DNA of 60,000 bases from Nymphaea colorata (lineage: Eukaryota > Streptophyta > Magnoliopsida > Nymphaeales > Nymphaeaceae), in NCBI RefSeq assembly GCF_008831285.2, contig NC_045139.1:18336354-18396353 (forward strand), given 5' to 3'. Positions within the stretch are counted from its first letter, which is position 1. Every line of letters starts with the position of its first letter. The notes beneath the pieces were generated by a model that saw nothing but the letters and a program-made list of their open reading frames with translations, was not told the DNA's origin and searched no databases. This document shows positions 40,780-52,700 of this stretch, piece after piece. The position numbers and the translations under genes were made by a program.

Positions 40780-43700
40780 AGAAATATGATTTTAAAAATT
40801 TAAAGAAACAAAACAACACATGCATGATTCATAATTTATAAATAATGAAGAAGAAACAAATGAAAAGAAAAATCGGGGGAACAAAATGCACACCTTGTAA
40901 TGAAGAAGAAACAAATGAAAAGAAAAATTGTGGGAAAAATCTGGATGAATCTATTTATCTTCATGTAAATAATCTGTTGAAATGTTTTAAGAGCTGCTTT
41001 AATCTTGAATAAAGTGCAATAGATGATGGGGAAATGAGCTCAGTTCATCTAACTTTGTAAAATAGAAGGTTCCGAGCATAAGTGACTGCCATGCAGTCAC
41101 TAATGCTGAACCTTGTTCTAAACTTGTATTATCTAGGAAATAAATGAAATACAGGCAAAAAAATTGTCCTAAAATTATGGATCGACAGATTAAAAAAAAC
41201 AGAAGCAAAGCTGCAAAGTTAAAACAAACAAATTAAAGGATACAAGCATTTTAACATTTCTGAAAAGTTGAAACAAACAAATTGTAGGACGTGAACTGTT
41301 TTACATGATCAAAAATTAAAAATTTGGATGGTTTAACTCTATGTGGTCAAGGCACCCAGGCATCGCCTAGGCGGTACTAGGTGTGCCTAGGCGAAAAAGG
41401 TGACTTTTTGTTTTGTTTTTGTTTTTTTTTTAGTTATGTTATCCATTACATAATAAAATTATGTACTTACTGACTGAACTGTAAACTTCTATTCCAAGTA
41501 AAACTTGGAAAACTATTATGTTCTGTTCTAATTGAATGATTACACTCTGTAAGTAAGGCCAAAAAGTAAACATGAAAAACTGTTCTGTTCTTGTTTATAT
41601 GACAGATTAACAGTACGATTCCAGCTTGTTTGTATTCTGGAAAACTGTTCTGTTCTGTTATAGGCTTCTAGCGATGCCTTAGTTTGATACACAAAATAAG
41701 ACACGTCCTTCTTGTTTATGTACTGGTCCCAGTGCTTGCATATCTTACAGACTATTTCACTTGTAGACCTTATGGACTATTTCGTTTGAATCATTTCAAA
41801 AAAAAATTGTGTCAAATCAGTACATGTAATATACATTAGAAGTTTACAACAGGTTGTACATATAACATATGATATACATATAACAGATTGTGCAAATCAG
41901 TACATATAATATACATTATAACAGATTCAACTGTAGATGGAACCACTTTAAAAACTGCTTTAGATTGTACTGATATACGTATGTAACACATTAATATACA
42001 ATACGTAAATGTACATGATTTCAGATTGTACGTATATTGTACATCATAACAGATTGTACATAGTATATTTTGTAAAGTCACAGGCATATACCTGCCCATG
42101 GACTAGGCATGCTGGCGCCTAGTCCAGCCTAGGCACTGGCACCACACCCATCGCGTAAGTGATGGACTAAGACAATGGGTGTGGACTGGCGCATAGTCCA
42201 TGCCTAGTCGTTGCTGGCGCCTTAACAGCATAGGTTTTACTGAAAACAAACTCTTTTACGAACCAGCTCACATGAACCAAAAAAAAAGGAAAAAGCAAAG
42301 GCAGGGAACAAACTGAAAGATTGAATGCTTAAAATAAAAAATGAACAAAAACAAATGTCCGAAAAGGAATCCCCAATCTGTGCAACAAAATCCAAGCCAA
42401 ATTATATTTAAACTTAAGAAATCTGGAAACCCCAAAAAACCTATTGCCAAATGAAAATCCTTGCGTCACCAGAACAGGTCGCCAAACAAGGTTGCTGGAT
42501 GCCTCACCACCTTGCTGGAATCCTTCCATCGCTGGTTGCAGCACCGCAGCAGCAGGGTGAGGCAGGGATGATGCCTTGTCGCCTCACCGGCATCCTTGCA
42601 TGGCTGGTTGCCACACCACAGCAGCAGGGTAAAGCAGGATGGAAGTCAAATAGTGGAAAATGCTGGGAAAACCAGCATATATGTGTGGTTTAAAAAAACC
42701 CTAAAATCAGGATGATTTTGGTCCTGGTCAACTTGACTGAATGCAAAAGTGGACAGATTTGGCTTTGGGTGCATTGATTGTTCTGACACGGTCAAAGCTG
42801 CACCCAGGCTGTGTCAGAAAGTGTGCCCGTACCCGTACCGGTGTTGACTCGTGTCGATACTGGTACTCCACTTCAAGAAGAGTGTCCGTGTGACAGGTTG
42901 GAGCATGTTACATCTTATTAACGTTAATACTTAATAGTCATAGAAGTGGCGATTGTGCTCACGTTGAATCTCATCCTTTTTGGGGCTGAGTTCATGATGT
43001 TTGAAACCCGGATGTTTAATGCTGAATCGTGAATAGTCCATAGCACAAAAGGACTTGAAGTTCAAGACTCTAAAAACGGCACTCTCAGCAAACAAAAAGT
43101 TGCATTTTATTCAGTAGTCATTCATAAATCGCATAGGAGAGATGCATGACCACTGCAAGGGACTACTCGAATTGTTGAAATGCCATGTTGTCAGCAAAAT
43201 GTAAGTGAAATATTTTACCACAAAAATAATGTGTTACTCTCATGATTTCCATTGGAGATCTTTAAAAGTGTTTCTTTTATGTACATTCAAGTGTGCATTT
43301 TTTGCTTTTTTAATTATTAAAAAATTTCACAAAGTTTTCTTAGGTTTTTGCAATTAAAATATCAAAAGGCTTTTCTTTTGCCGAAAATTTTCTGGGAAAA
43401 GCCTTGTTTGGAATACAAAGTCCCTGACAACCCCTTTGTAAGAACGACACTGCTGAGAAGTATAAATCATTAATGTCAACAAGACTTTCTAGATAGCATG
43501 ATCCAAAAACAAATATCTGATGATAATACCACATTACTTTCAGGGCATTTTTTCAAAAAGATCATTTTTAAATTCTAATAATGTGTAAAACTTTTTTTGT
43601 TGCTTTTGACATTTTAATAACTCTTTAAATTTATTTTGTCAATGCTAAAAGCAGTTTATTTCTTACTTCTACTTTTCTATAGTGTATCTTAAATTTTTGA

Positions 43701-46700
43701 TTGCTGAGATTTTTTTGGGAATGAAATCTTTTGATTAGTGCTCAAGAAAAACCTTGTCAATAAAATCCTGGGAAAAATATCTGTGCGACTGGTGCATAAC
43801 TTAATAGTCAAGGGTAGGGTGGTCCTCGTAGCTGGTGCCAGGGAGTTCTATATTTTTATGGATAGAATGGTAAAAAAAAAAAGATTTCTTCTACGTATTA
43901 ATTTATTCCATATCTGTTATGCAGCAGATAGTTGAGTTTGTGTGCATGCTTTATTCAGAATCATATGCTGTTTGAGCATATGTGTATACAACAATATATA
44001 TTGATATATGTGTATACTGTATACGTTATAAATATTGCATAGAATTCATGTATGCAGTTATGTATATTTATATATATATATATAAAGATATTCAATGTAG
44101 TACTATTTGTATTGATATATACGATGTTCAACATCATGCCCTTGTATTTTTGACTCTTCAATATTTAATTATCGTGCTTCAATGTGTTTAATTTAATCTC
44201 TCCGGAAAAAAGGCACCATTCTGTTTCTGGAATATGGTTAAGCACTGATACTTGTATCTTTATTTTTATAGTTGACTTGGACATTGTTTTATACTATGTC
44301 ACATACCAATTAATCTTTCTCTCTCTCTCTCTCTCTCTCTCTTATATATATATATATATATATATATAAATTTCAAACAAAATAACATATTCACACGTAT
44401 ATATCAAAAAATTGCAAACAGAATAAAATTATGGTCCAAAACACAGTATGGAAGTAATTAACATACAATTATACAAACATGTCAGCTTTCTTGATTCTCC
44501 TCAGTCGCATCATGAAGATTAGAAGGAGCAATAGGTTCTGTAAGGTCCATGTTAAAAGCATGCAAATCATGTTCTCCTTCAAGTTCCACATCAATGTCCT
44601 CTGCAATGTTGTAAAAAGCGTATCGTAAGGCGTATCGGTCGGGCTTTAAGATACACCGTATCGTAACGTATCGTAAATTTAAAAATAATAATAATAATAA
44701 ATCAGAAAAAAATTTTAAAAAATCGGAAAATTCATAAAAAAATTAAAAATAATAAATTCTTCATAGAAAACATGGTTTAGTCTTTTAGATAATGAAAGAC
44801 TTATTATTTTGCTAAATGCTATAAACTTACGCGTTCACGGTTCATCATTCATACTTCATAGACATCAAAATTCATAACAATATCATTCTTTTTCATCTTT
44901 ATCTTCATGGTTTAAAAAAAACCATTTCCTCTTATTGGGAATCAGCCACCCATGGACAAATCCATGGTTTAATAGATGATTTCATGGTGACAATCGATGA
45001 TTTTACAATGGAAATCAATGATTTCCCTCTAAAGAGGTACAATCTATAGATTAGAAATGAGGAAGGGGTGGGTTTTTATAAAAAAACTTGAAAAAATGGG
45101 GTTCAAGTCTCCTTTTTAGAAATCAGCCCGTATCGTACGATATGGGCCATATCTCACTGTATCGTACGATACAGGTACGATACACCCCCATTTGCGATAC
45201 AGGGGGTATATCGTATCGTATTTTGCAAACGATACAATACGTATCGTACGATATGGCCCCCTATCGTACGATACGTACAACATTGGTCCTCCGGATTAAC
45301 ATCCCAATACTTGGATGATCCTTAACTGCAAGTTGCAACAATTTCTTTTACAACATGAAGAGGTTTGAGTGGACATAAACTAAATCATGTATACATATCA
45401 AAGATACAAAAAGAAAAATACCTGTAATCATTTGAAGTACGTGAAAGTAAGCGTAGGTTGGAGTGGACATAAACTAAATCTTCTGCTCGCTTACTAGTTA
45501 GCTTATTTCTCTTGATGTTGTGAATTTGAGAATAAGTGCTCCAATTTCTTTCACAACATGAAGAGGTTGTAGGTTGAGATAACAACTTCAGCGCAAGTTG
45601 TTGGAGATTTGGTGTCAATGCTCCAAAACACAACCACCAATTAACAGGATCTTCTTCATCTCTTGCCATTGCAGCTTGTGTTGAATAATTTCTTCCACCA
45701 GAGAAGCTTGCAAACTCATTATTTATTATCTTCAACCGATGAAAATCAGAATACAACCTTCCCAAACATATCTCCCTATTTTTTGATATTTTTGGATCTC
45801 GATTAGGAGGAACACGACCAGTACCTCCTGCCAACCATGTTTGTCCATAATATTTGGGATTTAAAGAGTGCGCCATACAATGCAAAGGGTTATTGCTTTT
45901 GTTCCATCTTCTTACTGAAATTCTCATGTCTAAAAATGATGTTTTGAATTTTTTCAATCATGTTATCCCACATATCATAAACTTTATGAAGCATGAGCCC
46001 TTCTTTATCAACTTCTCTCAGCATCTGCCAAATAGGCTCTGGAAACTGCAGAAAATATGTAACTTTATCCCACCATTCATCTTCTAAAATGCATTTTTTA
46101 ATTTCTTGAGCCTTCACGATGTCATCATTCCAATAAAACTCCCAATCATTGTCAGTCACCATAAGTGTTAGTGCATCTTTCACCTGCTTTATTATTTTTA
46201 TCATTACAATAATGGATGCAAAATGAGTCTCTGCTACCTTCAACAATTTCAAATCAAAATGCCTATTAAATATTGCAAGAGCATTGTTGTGGTTTACAAC
46301 AAAATTTCTGAATATGTGACTGTGTGCCACATAGGGAGTCCAGAATATGTGACTATATTTGGGATCACTTGCCAAATTTATTCCTGCTCGTTGGCAAACT
46401 GGAGCATTATCAGTAATAAGCTGCACAACATTATCTTCACCCACTTCTTTGATGACTTCTATAAATAGCCCTTTTAAATACTCAGCATCTTTATACTCCC
46501 TTCTATCCATCTCTGCCCTTCCCATATTATTGAATGCTTGTGCTAATGTTTTTCTTTTCTTTGAAGGATCTTCACCTCCTTTAGTAGCATAAAGAGGAAC
46601 AGACACACTTGATCTGGATGAAGATTTTTTCGTCTCAGCTGCATCTTGTTCTTTTTTGAATATCTTGATCTCCTCGTTGGTAACTTTTGGGCATGGTCTA

Positions 46701-49700
46701 ATTCCAACGCTAGAAATATGCAACAAATGTGCCTTGCAATGTGTATAAGAGCATGTGAACATCATATCACAAAATTTACAAGAAAACATTACATTCCCGC
46801 CACCACCCGGTCCTTTTTGGTAGTTTCTTCACATAGCGCCAAACAGGCTGAGATGAATTATCCTTCTCTACTGTAGCGGTATTAACACTACCACTGCTGC
46901 TTTCTACATTCCCACTTCCTGTAGGAGGCAGTGTTTCTTTTCCTTTATCAGCCATTACAACTTATGTCTGAACATAACCTAGCAAATGAGCTGCAACACA
47001 TAACCAATAAAAACAGGGATCATTTGAAATAGATGAATCCTATTCCTATCACAAAACGATATATCACAGATTCACAGCCATAACTAGGGAAGAGCTGCAG
47101 TCACTAGTCACTGCATACAAGCAAAGCTGCATCACTGCATGAAAAGAAGACTTTTCGCCCATACAAATTATTGCTTTGAAACTTGTTTTGAAATGTAACA
47201 GCTGCACATGCCAGAGCAACAAGAAGCACGATTTACCAGCACACATAAGTGACCGCTAGTTAGACAATTAGTTATCTGTTGAAGGAAAAGAACTCTGAAC
47301 AAACAAATTCCAATAATGAAACACAAAAGAAAGCTTTAGCCGAAAGTGTTTCAAACAACAAAAACATAATATTCAGACACTAGATCCTATATCGATCAAA
47401 GTCTCCCACCCATATGCCCATACAAATCAAACCCAAATAAGAATAAATGAAGTTAATGAACAAATCCACCAAATGCTTCATACCATACCGACTACCGAAA
47501 CATGTAAAAACAAAGAATCTCTCTCTCACACACACACATTGCCGGTCGTTGCTAGCGGCGATGGGTATTCTGTCTGTCGTCGCCGGTCATCTCCGACGGT
47601 GATGGCAGGGGTGGAGCCGCTGAAATGGTTTAAAAATAAAAACAAAAAGACAAAAAATATACCTTGAGAGGTAAGATAGTCTGCCTGCCGTCGCCTCCTA
47701 CCGTTTGTCGTCGCCGTTGCTGTCACACCCCAACTTTTTGACCCTCAAACAATTTTTTTTTTTATAAACATAAAGCATTGAGGTGCGACTACACAACAAT
47801 TCCAAAAAAAGATGGAGCTATGTCATTTGAAACCATGGGGCAAACTTTCATTTATATAACAATTTCAATTCATACAAAGTCACATCTATTTGTATGACAA
47901 AAATGCCCCAAACCACAACTTTGATGCCTAACACAAATAAGACATAAAAAAAGACCAAACCATGACGCACCGGCACTACCAAAGACCCAAAACCTCCCTA
48001 GTGGGATGTGAGTGAAGCTATCTGATCAACCTGTTGTCCCGGGTCCGCCAAAACCTGAAAAAGAAATAACTGAAGGCTTAGCCTTCGCAGTATGGCAACA
48101 AGCCAGGAAAATCTCAAACCCTCTTAGGTAGGGCTCAAATCTAAGAACAATCATAAAAACAATCTATCATCATGTCGTGTCAGGGCATAGGCACATCATT
48201 TGCCAAGAAAACCGTTAACATAGACCACGACATGAAAAGGCCACTCAAGAGCCACAGAAACACAATCTCAAAGGCATGCTTAAACATTTTATTTCAGTCA
48301 TAGCATTCACATGCCCATCAATCACATACATTCTTTTACACACATTTCATTCACATACATTCATTTTCATTAGCTTTAGTGAATTGACAGTTCCTGTGGG
48401 TGCAAACACAGGTACGTGCGCACCGCGGGCGGCTCATAGTCGAGAGACAACCCCCGTGGTAACCCAGAACTGTATGGATCCATTCATCCGCTGCAGCGGT
48501 AGTGCACTCATCCATGGTAGTGTGAATTCCAAGGAGAGATACTCAGCATTCTCTAGGACACCCAGGTTGGGAAGGCGGAAGCCCACGCTCCAAGCACAAC
48601 ACACAACAGTACCCTGGGGCCTTGCACCGCCTGTGCTCCGAACATGCGAGACCAATGGCCAAAACGGGACGTCTCCCAACACATAGCCACATCCCACTGG
48701 CCTCTCATCTCTTATTCTTTCATTATTATCATTATAATTTTACAATCACAGAATGACCGGCTAGCTCATGAGGTTGGTTCACTTCACAAGTGCACCCACA
48801 CCTCCAATTGCCTCTTCACGAGGTCTACACATAACATTAACAGTCATAGCTAGCCGTCATACAATACCCTTCAATTCCAATCAATTGCATTATTGCCCAC
48901 GGCAATACATATGCAACAATTCACAACGTTCACATTCATAAAAATTCATATCTTATCAAACACATCAATCAGATCTTTCAAAACTTGGCCAAATCCCAGA
49001 GAGTAGTCTCGATCCGTGATGGCTCGTATCTGTCTTATGCAATTGCCATTCTATGATGCTCTCTAATGCACAATCACGGTCGAGGAGACACTAGACTCGA
49101 TACCCCACCTCATCTGTCCTAAGCAGTTATCAATTCTAGCATGCACATGCAAATGCATAACAGTTTTCAAAACAAGCTTCTAATAGCTTTCCAAAACAGA
49201 AACAATCACACACATCAATCACACCTTTCAAAACTTAGCCAAACCACAGAGAGTAGTCTCGATCCGTGATTGGCTCGTATCTGTCCTAGACAATTATCAT
49301 TCTAGGATGCTTTGTAATGCATAATTGGGGTCGAGGAGATACTCGACTCGATACCCTACCTCATCTGTCCTAAACAGTTATCAATTCTAGCATGCACATG
49401 CAAAGGCGTAACATTTTCAAAACAATCACTAATAGCCTTTCAAAACCCTTCATATTATATATCAATTTATGTACATGCATACACACATTCAATCTCAAAA
49501 CAATCAATCAGTTCACATCACAAATCCTAGAATCCCATGACCCTAGGAACACACATTCACACATTTGCCCAGGCAGGGATTTGCCTGGAATGTCGCCATA
49601 CCTGTCGCACGCCCACTGAACACCTCGAACTACGACCCACGTTGCTCAAGGCCTACTTGACGTGCCCGGTGTACCTGCAAACATAACCAAATGGTAAGTT

Positions 49701-52700
49701 CTTTACTCGTTTTGCTTACAATCGATACAAATATGAAAATACCATCATCGAGGCATGTCTTCGCCTCAAATGGGTGTCGACCCACGAAACCCTCCAAAAA
49801 GGGTCTCTACCCAACCCACGAGGTTGCCACGAACGATTAGAAGTCACAACTTGTATTTGACTTATCACATGTACGATTTTCACTTGTTTTCCTTAGTTGA
49901 GGTGTCTTCCCCACCATAAGATTCTCAACATACAACGTATATGCACATCAATAGAAGCATATTTCCCCAAGCTCACCAAAACGATTCTAACGTTCTCCAC
50001 AACAATACAATCTCTACCATGCTTTCTAATTGCTTCGAAAATCAACCTATCATGCTTATAAGATCATTGTAGATATGGATCATTGTCCATCCACTTGAGT
50101 CCTAGACCTTCCCCAAAATAGCAACATCTCTAGCATGTCTTCTAAATCATCAATTTTTAATTCTAGCATGCTCAAACAATAATTATACGTACTCCAACAG
50201 AAAATTTACAACAATTTAGGCTCTGTTAGATGTCGCTCACCCCAATCAAAGAGTTCGAACTGATGCGCTGCTTCCGGCAGCCACCTCAAGCGTTCAACGA
50301 TCCTCAAATGGCAAAAACCATGCAATGCCGCCACCACTAATGCCTTCTAGTCACTGTTATGAGGGAAGAACGCGTCCCCAACTGCAATCCAATCCAACAG
50401 CCACATGAGAATCAAAATCGGCGAAAAGGGAGGTTTAAAAGAGGGGTTTGTCGTTAGAAGTGGCCCACAATAGCTGTGTGGGAGGCTGAAGACGAGTGAG
50501 AGAGGGGGAACCAAGGGTTCGGGTGAGAGAGAAGGGTCTGGCGCAAGAGAGAAGGAAAGACGTAAGGGACTCTTCGGTTGAGGGAGAGGGCTCGAGCAGA
50601 GGGCGTGGGCAAAGAGTGAGTGAGAGAGAATGTAGAGGAAGGCGTGACCAAAGAGACGCGAGAGTGTGCAGGGAGAGAGAACGATGACACATAGAGAAGA
50701 GACGGACGGAGAGAGTGAGAGAGACCGCAGAGAGAGAGAGAGATGCGAGTAAGGAGCACAAGAGAAAGAGGGGTATTCAACGAAGAGCAATCAGGCCTAC
50801 CTTTGATGGGTTTGAATCCTATCGCCTATTGGACTGAGGGAGAGGCGTCAGAAGAGGAAAACAGCGAAAGAGGGAGGAGGAGAAGAAAGAAGAGAGGGGA
50901 ATCAGTGGCTTACCTATGCGCCACCACCGCCGTCGCCCTTTACCTTCTCCGCTGCTGCCATCTCTTCCGCCTCCTTCTTTTCTATGCTGTGGGCAACCCA
51001 GCGGGACGAGGGAGATGAGGTAAGGTCGAAGGAGAAGATGCGAGAGAAGGGGCGTCGGGCTCCTCTTCGCGTGGAGCTCGGGTCCGGGTTTGGACCCTGA
51101 TCCGACCCGACCTGCCCAGAAGTTCGTAACGTTACAGCTGCTGTCGCCGTTTCGCCCTCTGTTCCCCGCCTCTGCCGTCGCCTGTCGCCGCTACGTTCAT
51201 CGCTGCCTTCGTCCCCGGGCTCGTGAGAGGTAAGTCAGACGAGAAAAGGAGAAAAGGGTTTCAAGCGAAACCCTTACGAATTTTGTTTTCTTTTTTTTAA
51301 CGTTAAAATAGATATAAAATTTAAAATGAAATAATCGTTAAAAAAAAAAGATAAATTTGGACTCGGTCAAACTTGACCGTGTCCGAAAAAGGTCAGATAC
51401 GGCCTCCGGTACGTTGACCGTACCCGGTACGGTCAACGCGTACCCGAGCCGTACCCAGCCCCGTACCGGTACCAGTACCGGTGTCGTACGGGTACCGGAC
51501 GGGGCGTACCCGTGTATCATAGGTTTTATAGAAAAAAGCTGTTGCCTTTTTTGGTTTAAGCTGTTGTCTTTTGTCGGTGGAATTAATTTAGGAGGTTAAT
51601 GCGATGCAATAACACTTACGTATGAGTTTTATGAATGTTTGTAATGCCATGAAATGGTTCTGCCATCCGGACAGTAACTCAAACTGAATGAAGACGTGAC
51701 TGACAGCTTTCTTGAAGTAGAAAGGTGCGGAGTATAGGCTGTCAAAAATATTATTAAACACAGAAGAGGGATTTAATATCATACTATTTACTTGTTCTAT
51801 GAAGTTTCTCAAGATTTGTGTTGCTTATAACTGTCTCTTTGATCTTCACTGTGCCTGATCATGTTCAGTGTGTGCTAAGGAAACCGTGTTGTTAAGAGTT
51901 TCTGCTTTTGTTTGCTTTATGCTGCAGCTTAGTAAAAAACACTAGCTTGCGTTGGTGGTGGACCTTCAGAAGGACTAGGCGGTCTTGGCAAACCAAAAAA
52001 AGTAAATTGAAAAAAAGGTTCAGAGGGAGAAGGAGAAGAAAAAGGAAAAGAACAACAATAAGAAGGAAATTAAGGAATAAAGAAATGAAAAATCAGAAGA
52101 AAAGGAAAACGGAAAAAACTTTGCAACATTCTTTCCACTTGGGTGACTTGGTGCCCCAGTAGCTGAAATTATGGCACTTAGGGCCTAAGCATGTCTCGGC
52201 AGGCTGCCCTAGACACTTTTGAGTCTTTTGACTACTAAAGTCTGCACATATTGGTCCTAGATAATTTGGTTTGGTTATGTTCGTCTCATATTGTTTGACT
52301 TTGTCTCCAAGTTTTATGTAAATGTTTGATCAGTTTGCTATGTGATTCATTTTGTCATTTTCTTGAATTGTTTTTGTAATCTAACATTTGGTGTTTTCTT
52401 TCTTGTCATTTACAGGCCTTATCTGGTGTTGATGCATCCATTTCAGACAAAGCTCAGATAATGCATAATACTGCACTAAATGCTGCTCTTAATGCACAGT
52501 TTCTGTTCCAAATTGGAATATTTACTGCAGTTCCTATGATATTGGGCTTCATTTTGGAGCAGGGATTTGTGAAGGTTTGTAATGTGATGAGAAATTGTCT
52601 GTTTTTCATCTGGAGTTCAAACTTCCTAATGTTCGCAGTCAAGGATGCTATTTCTGAGTTAAACTTTGGTTTGATCATATCAAGATGCAAGTCCTTAAGT

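Larger units (their letters stand above)
47721..51136. mobile_element. Probable solo LTR, about 3.4 kb
   Basis: It starts TGTCACACCCCAACTTTTTG and ends AACGTTACA, giving the TG...CA ends of an LTR. The flanks GTTGC (47,716-47,720) and GCTGC (51,137-51,141) match at four of five positions. Joining the flanks restores the GTCGCCG-rich leader of the surrounding hAT element. TGTCACRCCCC starts are common in plant Ty3/gypsy LTRs. No gag or pol sequence is seen. The interior has a 250-bp tandem duplication, a GA-rich tract (50,480-50,780), and open but unconvincing frames. Orientation is not decided. Confidence 0.65.
44294..51522 (-). mobile_element. Large hAT element (7.2 kb) with transposase pseudogene
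   Basis: The left end is CTATGTCACATACC and the right end CGTACCCGTGTATCATAG. The flanks are a perfect 8-bp duplication GTTTTATA (44,286-44,293 and 51,523-51,530). It carries a hAT transposase pseudogene on the minus strand (44,482-46,955), a nested 682-bp element (44,604-45,285) and a 3.4-kb solo LTR (47,721-51,136). Without these insertions it would be about 3.1 kb, a usual size for an autonomous hAT element. Its right end has a dense GGTAC array (51,400-51,510), and its left end has (CT)n then (TA)n at 44,343-44,368, tying it to the short elements elsewhere in the window. Leader sequence rich in GTCGCCG lies at 47,550-47,720 and 51,137-51,230. Confidence 0.87.
40219..52415 (+). other. Intron 39 (12.2 kb)
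   Basis: The largest intron of the gene in this window, between exon 39 (ending YGKAYL) and exon 40 (starting ALSGVDAS). Two hAT-like elements (40,688-42,895 and 44,294-51,522), each with further insertions, make up about 9.4 kb. What remains (40,219-40,687, 42,904-44,285 and 51,531-52,415) would give an intron of about 2.8 kb. The piece 51,950-52,130 is a purine-rich run with no recognised coding value. Confidence 0.88.

Noticed and set aside
45385-45957. 190-codon frame as a separate gene
   Set aside because: It is the C-terminal half of the hAT transposase shifted in frame, not an independent gene.
48276-48686. 136-codon plus-strand frame
   Set aside because: It lies inside the probable solo LTR and has no recognised motif; the opposite strand is also open.
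50347-50790. Open frames of 108-147 codons on the minus strand rich in Ser and Leu
   Set aside because: They come from a GA/CT-rich tract that is open in all minus frames; composition explains them.
51908-52162. Arg/Lys-rich frame of 84 codons
   Set aside because: It is a purine-rich run inside intron 39 with no start context or recognised domain.
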